Of a DNA stretch of 64,000 bases, positions 1-7,533 are shown piece by piece. A program made the position numbers and the translations under genes. The stretch lies in contig NZ_QHLQ01000022.1 in the NCBI RefSeq assembly GCF_011813015.1, positions 1 to 64,000 on the forward strand. Reading direction: 5' to 3'. This DNA comes from Parasedimentitalea denitrificans. Lineage in GTDB: Bacteria > Pseudomonadota > Alphaproteobacteria > Rhodobacterales > Rhodobacteraceae. Under the pieces are notes generated by a model. The model saw only the letters and a list, made by a program, of their open reading frames with translations, did not search any database and was not told the origin of the DNA. How positions within the stretch are numbered: the stretch's first letter is position 1; every line of letters begins with the position of its first letter.

Positions 1-101
1 AGCTGATCGCACCAATCGCGATGGAGCAGGGCCTGCGCTTTGCGATCCGCGAAGGCGGCCGCACAGTTGGCGCTGGTGTTGTTTCCAAGATCGTCGAGTA
101 A
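1..101 (+). CDS. tuf: Elongation factor Tu, C-terminal end (partial)
   Basis: Only the last 33 codons are inside the window, read in the frame starting at base 3 and ending at TAA 99-101. They encode the conserved C-terminal beta-barrel end of EF-Tu (LIAPIAMEQGLRFAIREGG, then RTVGAGVVSKIVE). EF-Tu delivers aminoacyl-tRNA to the ribosome as a GTP complex in the cytosol. The usual neighbour downstream is rpsJ, but here a secreted hypothetical gene lies between them. An 8-bp inverted repeat (101-119) immediately overlaps the stop. Confidence 0.95.
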   Translation, partial: LIAPIAMEQGLRFAIREGGRTVGAGVVSKIVE

Positions 102-187
102 TCACAGCTACGCTGTGATGATGGCGACAGGGTATCCACGCTACGGCGCGGATGTCCCGAGAGCCACTCGGTTGAAGTAATAGAGAA

Positions 188-213
188 GGGCTGCCCAAGG
201 GCGGCCCTTTTTT
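188..213 (+). terminator. Rho-independent terminator of tuf
   Basis: GGGCTGCCC and GGGCGGCCC form a 7-9 bp stem with one G-U pair, followed directly by six T. It separates tuf from the S10 segment. Confidence 0.85.
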
Positions 214-344
214 GTATCAAAACGAGGCAGGTCTGCCGCCCGATGTCAGCTGGGCTCCTGCATTCACTGAAGAATAATCCAACTGCTTAATGAGCTGTGT
301 TCTAGTAGGAGCATTAGGATTGTTACGCTCACTTGGAGGATTAC

Positions 345-1049
345 ATGCGAAATGCTTTTACATCTCTGTTGTTGATCGTATCTGTACTTTGGGCGCCGAT
401 AGTGTGGGCCGGAGAACCCGTTAATCGAAAAGTACCCTGTCCTCTCGGCGGCAAGAGGATAAAAGTTGTGGAAACACAAGGCTGTTCTATGGGCAGCTCG
501 GTTGCCATGAGCCTTCGACGCCTTTCCTCGTGTGATTTCGTGACGCGCATGCCGATCTGTGACCGCGAGGCTTTCCCAGTCTATCGCGAGTTCTCGAAGG
601 ATGAAGTCAAGCGATTGAAAGGCATCGTGAAAACTGACTGGTATCAAAATGCTAGATCGCAGTCCCGATACCTTCGTGCCTATTTAGTGGAGCGAGAGTT
701 AGCCACGTATTCGGAAGAGGGCATGTTCTGGTTGCTGCAGAATGGGCATTTCTACGATTCGAAGAACACTTTTGGAAATGAAGTATACTTTTCAGAGTTC
801 CGTGATGCGGCGAACGCATATTTGAAACAAGCTGAAGCTCAAGATAAGAAACTGATATTGTTAGCCGCAGCATTTGCTAGGGTTCATACTACAGATCCTC
901 GGAAGGCTTTGACCATGCTGGATTCTGCTCGGAGGATTGATACGCCAGAGGTTCCATTTTTTGATCAATATCTCGAGCTCGTGAGGGCCTGTGTTGAAAA
1001 TCCGAATGCAAAAAAGTGTGCGCCGAACACTATCATCGAGATTAAGTAG
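345..1049 (+). CDS. Secreted hypothetical protein inserted between tuf and rpsJ
   Basis: A 234-residue protein of no family I recognise. ATG 345 is chosen because GGAGG lies 5 bases upstream (335-339); an in-frame TTG at 333 would overlap that site. Residues 1-22 form a signal peptide (charged MRN, hydrophobic LLLIVSVLWAPIV, cleavage near WA/GEP), so the product is probably periplasmic. The mature part has cysteines at about 32, 47, 63 and 72 and two more near the C-terminus, which could form disulfides. The C-terminal half looks helical (LILLAAAFARVHTTDP). The coding region is visibly more AT-rich than the flanking ribosomal genes, suggesting later acquisition. It sits alone between the tuf terminator and the rpsJ promoter. 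Confidence 0.8.
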   Translation: MRNAFTSLLLIVSVLWAPIVWAGEPVNRKVPCPLGGKRIKVVETQGCSMGSSVAMSLRRLSSCDFVTRMPICDREAFPVYREFSKDEVKRLKGIVKTDWYQNARSQSRYLRAYLVERELATYSEEGMFWLLQNGHFYDSKNTFGNEVYFSEFRDAANAYLKQAEAQDKKLILLAAAFARVHTTDPRKALTMLDSARRIDTPEVPFFDQYLELVRACVENPNAKKCAPNTIIEIK

Positions 1050-1083
1050 CTAGGAAGAGTTGGTAAGATGTCGCCAAACCCTC

Positions 1084-1112
1084 TTGCCACATCCCATCAA
1101 CAGGCGTATAGC
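1084..1112 (+). promoter_or_regulatory. Predicted sigma-70-type promoter of the rpsJ segment
   Basis: TTGCCA (1084-1089), a 17-base spacer, then TATAGC (1107-1112), followed by a GC-rich GCGC stretch where transcription would begin. It lies about 125 bases before rpsJ. The spacing matches the elements before rplB, rpmC, rplO and rpsM. Confidence 0.6.
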
Positions 1113-1142
1113 GCGCAAGTTCGCTTTATGTGAATAACCCGT

Positions 1143-1202
1143 CGGCAGGATTCGTTCCTGCCGTTTGGGTTTGAAGAGGGCCGGTGGAATGAGCCATCGG
1201 TC
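1143..1202 (+). promoter_or_regulatory. Structured leader of the rpsJ transcript
   Basis: Two consecutive hairpins. CGGCAGGA/TCCTGCCG (1143-1163) is a perfect 8-bp stem with loop TTCGT. GGCCGGTGG/CCATCGGTC (1179-1202) is a 9-bp stem with two wobble pairs. The first has a structural twin with the same loop in the rplB leader (5881-5901). S10 leaders of other bacteria are sites of autogenous control by L4; a similar role here is inference. Confidence 0.5.
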
Positions 1203-1239
1203 GTCCTATCAACTCCTTAGCCTCGAAAGGCTATAGACA

Positions 1240-1554
1240 ATGCAAAGCCAAAATATCCGTATTCGGCTCAAGGCATTTGACTATCGTGTACTGGACGCCA
1301 GCACACAAGAGATCGTCAACACTGCCAAGCGGACCGGTGCCTCAGTACGTGGCCCGATCCCAATGCCGAACAAGATTGAGAAGTTCACCGTTCTGCGTGG
1401 ACCTCACGTTGATAAAAAATCGCGCGACCAGTTTGAGATCCGTACTCACAAGCGTCTGCTCGACATCATTGATCCGACCCCCCAGACCGTTGACGCGCTG
1501 ATGAAGCTCGACCTCGCCGCTGGTGTGGACGTCGAGATCAAGTTGCAGTCATAA
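1240..1554 (+). CDS. rpsJ: 30S ribosomal protein S10
   Basis: A 104-residue protein of the usual S10 length (family about 102-105). Its sequence is characteristic: MQSQNIRIRLKAFDYRVLD at the start, the RTGASVRGPIPMP loop and the FEIRTHKRLLDI segment. S10 is part of the 30S head and also partners NusB in antitermination. It is the first gene of the rpsJ-rplC-rplD-rplW segment, which has its own promoter and leader. rplC follows after 18 bases. Confidence 0.98.
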   Translation: MQSQNIRIRLKAFDYRVLDASTQEIVNTAKRTGASVRGPIPMPNKIEKFTVLRGPHVDKKSRDQFEIRTHKRLLDIIDPTPQTVDALMKLDLAAGVDVEIKLQS

Positions 1555-1572
1555 GATCGGAGGGTATTGATT

Positions 1573-2271
1573 ATGCGCTCTGGTATTATCGCTAAAAAAG
1601 TGGGCATGACCCGCTTGTTCATGGAAGACGGCAAGCAGATCCCTGTGACCGTTCTTCAGTTGGAAAACCTGCAGGTTGTTGCACAGCGTACAGACGAGAA
1701 GGACGGCTACACTGCTGTTCAGCTTGGTGCTGGTGCTGCTAAAGCAAAACGTACGTCTCAGGCTATGCGCGGTCACTTTGCCGCTGCAAAGGTTGAGCCT
1801 AAGCGTAAAGTTGCAGAATTCCGCGTTTCCGCTGATGCTCTGATCGAAGTCGGCGCCGAAATCTCGGCCGAGCACTATCTGGAAGGTCAAAAAGTTGACG
1901 TTTCCGGTACATCGATCGGTAAAGGTTTCGCCGGTGCGATGAAGCGCTGGAACTTTGGTGGTCTGCGCGCGACACACGGTGTTTCGATCTCGCACCGTTC
2001 GCACGGTTCGACAGGTCAGTGTCAGGATCCCGGTAAGGTTTTCAAAGGCAAGAAAATGGCCGGTCACATGGGTGCTGCCCGTGTAACCACTCAGAACCTG
2101 GAAGTCGTCAAAACTGACGCCGACCGTGGTCTGGTCTTCATCAAAGGCGCCGTTCCTGGCTCCAAAGGTGGTTGGGTCACTGTCAAAGACGCTGTTAAGA
2201 AGAAGGCCCCTGAGGGTCTACCTTTCCCAGCAGGTCTGAAAGCGGCTGCAGCCGAAGGTGGTGAAGCATGA
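1573..2271 (+). CDS. rplC: 50S ribosomal protein L3
   Basis: A 232-residue L3, an early assembly protein near the peptidyl-transferase centre. ATG 1573 (MRSGIIAKKVGMTRLF) is preferred over the in-frame TTG at 1567 because GGAGGG at 1559-1564 sits 8 bases before the ATG. The family hallmark ATHGVSISHRSHGSTGQ, carrying the methylatable glutamine, is present at about residues 135-151. The stop overlaps the rplD start by ATGA, indicating translational coupling. Confidence 0.97.
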   Translation: MRSGIIAKKVGMTRLFMEDGKQIPVTVLQLENLQVVAQRTDEKDGYTAVQLGAGAAKAKRTSQAMRGHFAAAKVEPKRKVAEFRVSADALIEVGAEISAEHYLEGQKVDVSGTSIGKGFAGAMKRWNFGGLRATHGVSISHRSHGSTGQCQDPGKVFKGKKMAGHMGAARVTTQNLEVVKTDADRGLVFIKGAVPGSKGGWVTVKDAVKKKAPEGLPFPAGLKAAAAEGGEA

Positions 2272-2885
2272 AACTTGATGTAATCAAACTTGACGGCGGC
2301 AAAGCCGGCAACATCGAGCTGGATGCCGAACTGTTCGGTCTCGAAGCACGTGCGGACATCCTGCACCGTGTGGTTCGCTGGCAGCGTAACAACGCACAGG
2401 CCGGTACCCACAAGGTAAAGACCCGTTCGGAAGTGAACTACTCGACCAAGAAGATCTATCGTCAGAAAGGTACTGGCGGCGCTCGTCACGGTGCTCGTTC
2501 TGCTCCGATCTTCCGCGGTGGTGGTGTTTACAAAGGTCCAGTCGTCCGTTCGCACGGCCACGACCTGACCAAAAAGTTCCGTAAACTGGGTCTGCGTCAC
2601 GCACTGTCTGCCAAGGCTGCTGCGGGTGAGCTGGTTGTGATCGAGAACGCTGAAACCGAGGGCAAGACTGCTGCTCTGGCCAAACAGGTTGCAAACCTGG
2701 GCTGGAAACGCGCTCTGGTCATCGACGGCGCGACCGCCAACGAAGGCTTCCTGAAAGCTGCCAAAAACATCGAAGGTCTGGATATCCTGCCGTCGATGGG
2801 CGCAAACGTCTATGATATCCTCAAGCGTGACACCCTGGTGATCACCAAAGCAGGTATCGAAGCATTGGAGGCTCGCCTGAAATGA
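2268..2885 (+). CDS. rplD: 50S ribosomal protein L4
   Basis: A 205-residue L4, which lines the exit tunnel with its extended loop. The loop is visible as RSEVNYSTKKIYRQKGTGGARHG (about residues 46-68). L4 is the autogenous regulator of the S10 operon in enterobacteria; whether it binds the rpsJ leader here is unknown. Both ends overlap their neighbours by four bases (ATGA), so rplC, rplD and rplW are probably coupled. Confidence 0.97.
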   Translation: MKLDVIKLDGGKAGNIELDAELFGLEARADILHRVVRWQRNNAQAGTHKVKTRSEVNYSTKKIYRQKGTGGARHGARSAPIFRGGGVYKGPVVRSHGHDLTKKFRKLGLRHALSAKAAAGELVVIENAETEGKTAALAKQVANLGWKRALVIDGATANEGFLKAAKNIEGLDILPSMGANVYDILKRDTLVITKAGIEALEARLK

Positions 2886-3178
2886 GCGCTAAAGCAGAAC
2901 ACTACGACGTAATCCGCAAGCCGATCATCACTGAAAAAGCCACCATGGCGTCCGAAAATGGCGCGGTTGTTTTTGAAGTTGCGATCGACAGCAACAAGCC
3001 ACAGATCAAAACCGCCGTTGAGGCGCTGTTTGGTGTGAAGGTTAAGGCTGTGAACACAAGCATCACTAAAGGTAAAGTGAAGCGGTTCCGCGGTGGCTTG
3101 GGCCGTCGCAAGGACGTCAAAAAGGCCTATGTTACCCTCGAAGAAGGTAACACAATCGACGTGTCCACCGGACTCTAA
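2882..3178 (+). CDS. rplW: 50S ribosomal protein L23
   Basis: A 98-residue L23, the exit-tunnel rim protein that docks trigger factor and SRP. It contains the conserved VIRKPIITEKAT start and the FGVKVKAVNTSITKGK core. The ATG overlaps the rplD stop. In most bacteria rplB follows within a few bases. Here a terminator comes next and rplB lies 2.8 kb downstream, so L23 is the last gene of its transcript. Confidence 0.97.
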   Translation: MSAKAEHYDVIRKPIITEKATMASENGAVVFEVAIDSNKPQIKTAVEALFGVKVKAVNTSITKGKVKRFRGGLGRRKDVKKAYVTLEEGNTIDVSTGL

Positions 3179-3200
3179 GATTGCTAGGATGAATTGAGAA

Positions 3201-3235
3201 AGGCCCTCGCTGCAAAGCGGGGGCCTTTTTCGTTT
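3201..3235 (+). terminator. Terminator closing rpsJ-rplW
   Basis: AGGCCCTCGC / GCGGGGGCCT (10 bp, one wobble) around loop TGCAAA, followed by TTTTTCGTTT. It ends the first ribosomal segment 23 bases after rplW. Confidence 0.9.
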
Positions 3236-3385
3236 GAGTGTCTCGGCAGAGCGGGAATGGCATGGCTCCTTGCGTACTTGCGAGTTTCGTCAGTTTCTGA
3301 AGACACTCGTCAAATCGCTTGTGACTGCCCGCTGAATCACGGAGCCTGAAGGTATTGAAAATAAAAGCGGATAAGAGGTCCTAAG

Positions 3386-3868
3386 ATGGGTGGACGTGAA
3401 ATTTTGGTATGCCGACCAGTGCTCTTTATAAACCTGATAGTTGCGTCATTGTCTTTTGTTTCATTTGCTGGGGAGGCTGAAGCTGAAAATTATTGCGAAA
3501 ATCAATGGCTGGAGATGGTTTCAAATATCGAGCGCGAGATTCCCCCGGATACTGTGAAGAAGAAAGGGCTTTTGTTTTCTGGGGACGATGGGCGTATCTT
3601 TAACTGTCTAGATATAGCGCTGCCAGATAGCGCTCTACAAGAACTGCAGTTTTGGGAAATAGCTCGATCTCGCTCGATCTCTTCTGATCCCTTATATGAA
3701 AACAGCCTTCCTCCAAATTTTTGCAATTCAAGCTTTGGAGTCGTTCAAGGGGTTCAAATTATGATCATATACCTCCCATATGATGGAGGGGAGCTGGGAT
3801 CTCAGGCGTGCACTGTTAGGTTGAGCGGCATACCTAATAGAGCAAAACAGTTTTTTATGAAGGAATAG
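3386..3868 (+). CDS. Small secreted hypothetical protein between rplW and rplB
   Basis: A 160-residue protein of no recognised family. The ATG is preceded by AGAGG (3374-3378). Residues 8-34 form a hydrophobic signal segment (VLFINLIVASLSFVSFAGEAEA) that probably ends at an AEA cleavage site. The mature chain has four cysteines (37, 74, 113, 142), enough for two disulfides, consistent with a periplasmic location. The gene is markedly AT-rich against its ribosomal neighbours. It stands alone after the rplW terminator and converges on the AraC-type gene. Confidence 0.7.
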   Translation: MGGREILVCRPVLFINLIVASLSFVSFAGEAEAENYCENQWLEMVSNIEREIPPDTVKKKGLLFSGDDGRIFNCLDIALPDSALQELQFWEIARSRSISSDPLYENSLPPNFCNSSFGVVQGVQIMIIYLPYDGGELGSQACTVRLSGIPNRAKQFFMKE

Positions 3869-3976
3869 AAAATTGGTGACTATCCCACCGAACAACCTAA
3901 GCTAACGTATGGCAGCAGCCACCCAATTAGCCTGTCTAAGGGTAGTGTTGGGTTTTCTTTCGGAGGTTGGGGGCTG

Positions 3977-4738
3977 TTAACCGTCCGAGATAGTGAAACT
4001 GGCCCGGTACTGGCTGGGTGTCATATCCATGACTTCGCGAAAAGCGGCGTTGAAGCCTGAAAGAGAGCTATACCCAACCGACAGCGCAATCTCTGTTATT
4101 GACGTGTTGCTGGCGGCTAGCGCCTCGATCGCTTGAATGATCCTGATCCGGCGCAGGGCCTCGCTCCAGGTCATGCCCATTTCCTCAGCAAACCGTCGGG
4201 AGAGTGCACGCGGAGATTGGCCGCAGTCTTGTGCGACCTCTTTGAATGTCAGGCTGTGATGTGATTGGGCCTCGGTCAAGGTCAATGCCTTGCACAACTC
4301 GCGTGATGTGGGCGAGGGCAGGACGCAGCGGCTGGGAGATTCCGACAGCTGCCGTGTGACCTCTGCCAATGTTGCAAATATTTGTCGCGCGTATGGGGTC
4401 AGCGGGTCGCTATCTGCCCCCCAGATACGACATTCAGCGATCAGTTCGCGGGCCAGCGGTGTCATGTCGAAAACAGTCAGGGCCCGTTCGGGAGTTGGGA
4501 TGAAATCAGGTGAGAATAGAACCGACGCTGATGTGAGTTTTGACAGGACGGTGATGATTATCGGACAGCCGGATTTGATCAGCGCCGCGCGAGCTGGGGG
4601 GAGCGTCCAGCGTTTTCCCTGTGCCTCTAGACGCAGGGTGCCCTTTAGCGCGTAGAGCAGATAATGCCGGTCCGTCTGAAATTCAGACGGACCGCTCGGT
4701 TCAAATGTGCTGTGTATGCAATAAGCGTCTGGCGTCAT
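3977..4738 (-). CDS. AraC-family transcriptional regulator
   Basis: About 253 residues. The N-terminal part is a cupin-like sensor (HYLLYALKGTLRLEAQGKRW). The last 100 residues carry the AraC double helix-turn-helix, including the signature TEIALSVGYSSLSGFNAAFREVMDMTPSQYR. ATG 4738 is chosen because the longer TTG start at 4774 would overlap the upstream gene and lacks a ribosome site. It is the last gene of a three-gene minus-strand operon (methyltransferase, monooxygenase, regulator) and probably controls it. The ligand is unknown. Confidence 0.85.
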   Translation of the reverse strand: MTPDAYCIHSTFEPSGPSEFQTDRHYLLYALKGTLRLEAQGKRWTLPPARAALIKSGCPIIITVLSKLTSASVLFSPDFIPTPERALTVFDMTPLARELIAECRIWGADSDPLTPYARQIFATLAEVTRQLSESPSRCVLPSPTSRELCKALTLTEAQSHHSLTFKEVAQDCGQSPRALSRRFAEEMGMTWSEALRRIRIIQAIEALAASNTSITEIALSVGYSSLSGFNAAFREVMDMTPSQYRASFTISDG

Positions 4739-4745
4739 CCGGCGG

Positions 4746-5045
4746 TTATACGCTTTCGACAAGACTGGCGTCAAAGCGGCGGCTGAGCGGAGGTTTCACC
4801 ATCATGGGTCGCAGTGTTGCGCCGACGCGGGCAAACTCCTCGGATGCAGTGTAGCCGTCAAAATCATCGGATGTCTCCCATTCGTGCAATACGCCGATCA
4901 GAGCCGGATTGATGGCGTCCTGAAACGGGTTGAACGCAATGCAGCCGGCCATGGCGCGCACCTGTGCGGCCTCGGTGGTTAGCGCCTCCAGTGCCTTGAC
5001 GCTGTTGGTTTGGTCTACTTCAAATGTCACATGTGCGATGAGCAT
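4746..5045 (-). CDS. Antibiotic-biosynthesis-monooxygenase (ABM) domain protein
   Basis: A 99-residue dimeric alpha-beta barrel protein of the ABM / putative quinol monooxygenase type. Visible are the MLIAHVTFEV first strand, the RAMAGCIAFNPFQD segment and the HEWETSDDFDGYTASEEF motif typical of the family. Such proteins oxidise quinols or small polyketides without a cofactor, or simply bind small ligands. Its start overlaps the end of the upstream methyltransferase gene by 19 bases, and the AraC gene follows after 7 bases, so the three are co-transcribed. Confidence 0.8.
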   Translation of the reverse strand: MLIAHVTFEVDQTNSVKALEALTTEAAQVRAMAGCIAFNPFQDAINPALIGVLHEWETSDDFDGYTASEEFARVGATLRPMMVKPPLSRRFDASLVESV

Positions 5046-5653
5046 GGCTCTTCCTTCTTGGGTTTGGTGAAAATGTAACCCCGACTGGTGCGGCTGGGTG
5101 GGCCTGCGGTAAAGTCGTGGGTGTCTGTGCGCGTCAGCCCGGCGTTGTGGGCCAGTGCGGCTATTTGGCTGGCGTCAAACCAGTTGTGGCGATAGCGAAG
5201 CCAGATGAGCCAGTTGCACCAGTGCGGTTTCGACGCGACAAGGATCAGCCGACCGCCCGGCGACAGCCAACTGGCCATCCTGACAAAGGCATCCGCCGGA
5301 TTGACGCAGTGTTCGATCACATGCGCCGCCAGAACGGTGCCAAAGCGGGTGTCTGGTTCAAAACGCTCAAGCGTGGATTGGACAATCCGGGGCAGGGTGC
5401 CTGCACCTTTAATCCGGTCCTGCGCCTTGGATAGCATTCGGTCGGATGGGTCCAGCAGAGTTAGATCCCGGCTGCCACCTTCGGACAACCAGGCACAGGC
5501 AAACCCACCGGTGCCAGTCCCGGCATCCAGCACGGGGTGTGTGGCGTTGGTATGGGCCTGAATCAGTTGCCGATAGGCGTGGGTATAACCCAGCTGGCTC
5601 AGCTTCTCGTCCCACCGCGCCGCAGCGCGATCATATTTTGCAGCGATATCCAT
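5027..5653 (-). CDS. Class I SAM-dependent methyltransferase
   Basis: 208 residues from ATG 5653, which has GAGAG just upstream; a longer frame reaches 5731. Motif I is VLDAGTGTGGFACAW, followed by an acidic strand (LTLLDPSD), FGTVLAAHVIEHC and the SPGGRLILVASKP post-motif III. The substrate cannot be read from the sequence. The downstream quinol-monooxygenase-like gene suggests a small quinone or phenolic metabolite. It is the first gene of the operon and is transcribed divergently from rplB. Confidence 0.8.
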   Translation of the reverse strand: MDIAAKYDRAAARWDEKLSQLGYTHAYRQLIQAHTNATHPVLDAGTGTGGFACAWLSEGGSRDLTLLDPSDRMLSKAQDRIKGAGTLPRIVQSTLERFEPDTRFGTVLAAHVIEHCVNPADAFVRMASWLSPGGRLILVASKPHWCNWLIWLRYRHNWFDASQIAALAHNAGLTRTDTHDFTAGPPSRTSRGYIFTKPKKEEPCSSHM

Positions 5654-5837
5654 GCTCTCTGGATAAATGAGCAAGGAAAATGGCGCCTCCGTCAAAAGGT
5701 CAGGTTTGCGCGTGAAACTGCCAAAAGGCACGGCTAGTGGGCCTGCATGCCAACATCAAATTGCACGGATGGTATTGTCGGTCGCAAGTAAGCGAGAGTG
5801 TGATCCTTCGCCTTGTAGCGAAAACACCTATCCCCCA

Positions 5838-5866
5838 TTGCCAACCCCCTAATACCCTGCTACCTC
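5838..5866 (+). promoter_or_regulatory. Predicted promoter of the rplB segment
   Basis: TTGCCA (5838-5843), a 17-base C-rich spacer, then TACCTC (5861-5866). The -35 hexamer and the spacing are the same as at rpsJ. It would give a leader of about 150 nt before rplB. Confidence 0.5.
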
Positions 5867-5880
5867 GCACCGATCACCTA

Positions 5881-5901
5881 GCCTCGGATTCGTTCCGGGG
5901 C
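5881..5901 (+). promoter_or_regulatory. Leader hairpin of the rplB transcript
   Basis: GCCTCGGA / TCCGGGGC, 8 bp with one G-U pair, and loop TTCGT. Stem length, closing GGA/TCC and loop equal those of the rpsJ leader hairpin (1143-1163), while the outer pairs differ in both arms. Confidence 0.5.
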
Positions 5902-6024
5902 TGCTGATTTTTGGATGGGGACCTTCGGGGCCTTATATCGATGGCCACCTTAGGGGGGCTGAACATAGTCCAGGATGCCGGGAAAACTCGGTGCTTGGAC
6001 ACTGCTAAACGGAAGACAGAAAGC

Positions 6025-6867
6025 ATGGCACTCAAGTCGTATAAACCGACGACGCCGGGCCAGCGTGGGCTGGTTCTGATCGACCGTTCGGAGCTTTGGA
6101 AAGGACGTCCCGTCAAGTCTCTCACTGAGGGTTTGACGAAATCGGGCGGCCGGAACAACACCGGACGGATTACCTCGCGCCGCCGTGGTGGCGGGGCAAA
6201 GCGCCTCTACCGGATCGTTGACTTTAAGCGTAACAAATTTGATGTTGCGGCGACCGTCGAGCGGATCGAATATGACCCGAACCGGACCGCATTCATCGCG
6301 CTGATCAAATACGAAGATGGCGAACAGAACTATATCTTGGCTCCACAGCGTCTTGCTGTTGGTGATCAGGTTATCGCCTCTGCAAAAGCCGACATCAAGC
6401 CGGGCAACACAATGCCTTTCTCAGGCATGCCTATCGGTACCATCATTCACAACATCGAAATGAAGCCAGGCAAAGGCGGCCAGATCGCCCGTGCAGCTGG
6501 TACATATGCTCAGTTCGTTGGTCGTGACGGTGGCTACGCTCAGATCCGTTTGTCTTCGGGCGAACTGCGTCTGGTGCGTCAGGAATGTCTGGCAACAGTT
6601 GGTGCGGTGTCCAACCCCGACAACTCGAACCAGAACTTTGGTAAAGCTGGCCGTATGCGTCACAAGGGCGTCCGCCCATCTGTGCGTGGTGTGGTCATGA
6701 ACCCGGTTGATCACCCACACGGTGGTGGTGAAGGCCGGACATCGGGTGGTCGTCACCCAGTGACCCCTTGGGGTAAGCCTACCAAAGGTGCTCGGACCCG
6801 TAACAAGAACAAAGCGTCAAGCAAGCTGATCATCCGCTCGCGTCACGCCAAGAAGAAGGGACGTTAA
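6025..6867 (+). CDS. rplB: 50S ribosomal protein L2
   Basis: A 280-residue L2, the universal protein required for peptidyl-transferase function and subunit association. ATG 6025 (MALKSYKPTTPGQRGL) has GGAAG about 9 bases upstream. The longer in-frame start at 5911 would add a non-homologous 38-residue extension. The catalytically important HPHGGGEGRTSGGR segment is intact near residue 230. This gene now heads a separate segment, rplB-rpsS-rplV-rpsC-rplP, rather than following rplW directly. Confidence 0.97.
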   Translation: MALKSYKPTTPGQRGLVLIDRSELWKGRPVKSLTEGLTKSGGRNNTGRITSRRRGGGAKRLYRIVDFKRNKFDVAATVERIEYDPNRTAFIALIKYEDGEQNYILAPQRLAVGDQVIASAKADIKPGNTMPFSGMPIGTIIHNIEMKPGKGGQIARAAGTYAQFVGRDGGYAQIRLSSGELRLVRQECLATVGAVSNPDNSNQNFGKAGRMRHKGVRPSVRGVVMNPVDHPHGGGEGRTSGGRHPVTPWGKPTKGARTRNKNKASSKLIIRSRHAKKKGR

Positions 6868-6870
6868 TCT

Positions 6871-7149
6871 ATGTCTCGCTCTGTATGGAAAGGCCCTTTT
6901 GTTGACGCTTACGTTCTCAAAAAGGCTGAAGCTGCTCGTGAATCGGGCCGCAAAGAAGTGATCAAGATCTGGTCGCGTCGCTCCACTATTCTGCCCCAGT
7001 TCGTGGGTCTGACTTTTGGCGTGTACAACGGCAAGAAACACATCCCTGTCAACGTCACAGAAGAAATGATCGGTCAGAAGTTCGGTGAATATTCGCCAAC
7101 TCGTACCTATTATGGTCATGCTGCTGACAAAAAAGCGAAGCGGAAATAA
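6871..7149 (+). CDS. rpsS: 30S ribosomal protein S19
   Basis: A 92-residue S19 with the family signatures MSRSVWKGPFVDAYVLKKAE, TWSR-like IKIWSRRSTILPQFVG and the C-terminal FGEYSPTRTYYGH. It sits in the 30S head with S13 and contacts the A-site finger. Only 3 bases separate it from rplB and 3 from rplV, so it lies inside one operon. Confidence 0.97.
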   Translation: MSRSVWKGPFVDAYVLKKAEAARESGRKEVIKIWSRRSTILPQFVGLTFGVYNGKKHIPVNVTEEMIGQKFGEYSPTRTYYGHAADKKAKRK

Positions 7150-7152
7150 GTC

Positions 7153-7533
7153 ATGGGTAAGGAAAAAAATCCACGCCGCGTGGCAGACAACGAAGCAATG
7201 GCAAAACTGCGCATGCTTCGCACCAGCCCTCAGAAACTGAACCTGGTTGCTGGTCTGATCCGTGGCAAGAAAGTTGATCGTGCTTTGACCGATCTGACTT
7301 TCTCGAACAAGCGTGTTGCTCAGGACGTGAAAAAGTGTCTTCAGTCGGCGATTGCCAATGCTGAAAACAACCACAACCTGGACGTAGACGAGCTGATCGT
7401 TGCTGAAGCCTATGTGGGCAAAAACATGACCCTGAAGCGCGGACGTCCGCGGGCTCGTGGTCGTTTCGGCAAGATCCTAAAGCCGTTTGCTGAGATCACC
7501 ATCAAGGTGCGTCAAGTTGAGGAGCAGTCGTAA
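7153..7533 (+). CDS. rplV: 50S ribosomal protein L22
   Basis: A 126-residue L22, whose long beta-hairpin lines the exit tunnel. The sequence shows the RMLRTSPQKLNLVAGLIRGK core, NAENNHNLD and the C-terminal KRGRPRARGRFGKILKP hairpin. The first residues (MGKEKNPRRVADNEA) form a short extension common in alphaproteobacteria. The stop overlaps the rpsC ATG by one base (TAATG). Confidence 0.97.
   Translation: MGKEKNPRRVADNEAMAKLRMLRTSPQKLNLVAGLIRGKKVDRALTDLTFSNKRVAQDVKKCLQSAIANAENNHNLDVDELIVAEAYVGKNMTLKRGRPRARGRFGKILKPFAEITIKVRQVEEQS

Noticed and set aside
4739..4774. Earlier TTG start for the AraC gene
   Set aside because: It overlaps the upstream gene by 29 bases and has no ribosome site.
5911..6024. 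N-terminal extension of L2 from 5911
   Set aside because: No homology and no ribosome site; GGAAG supports ATG 6025.
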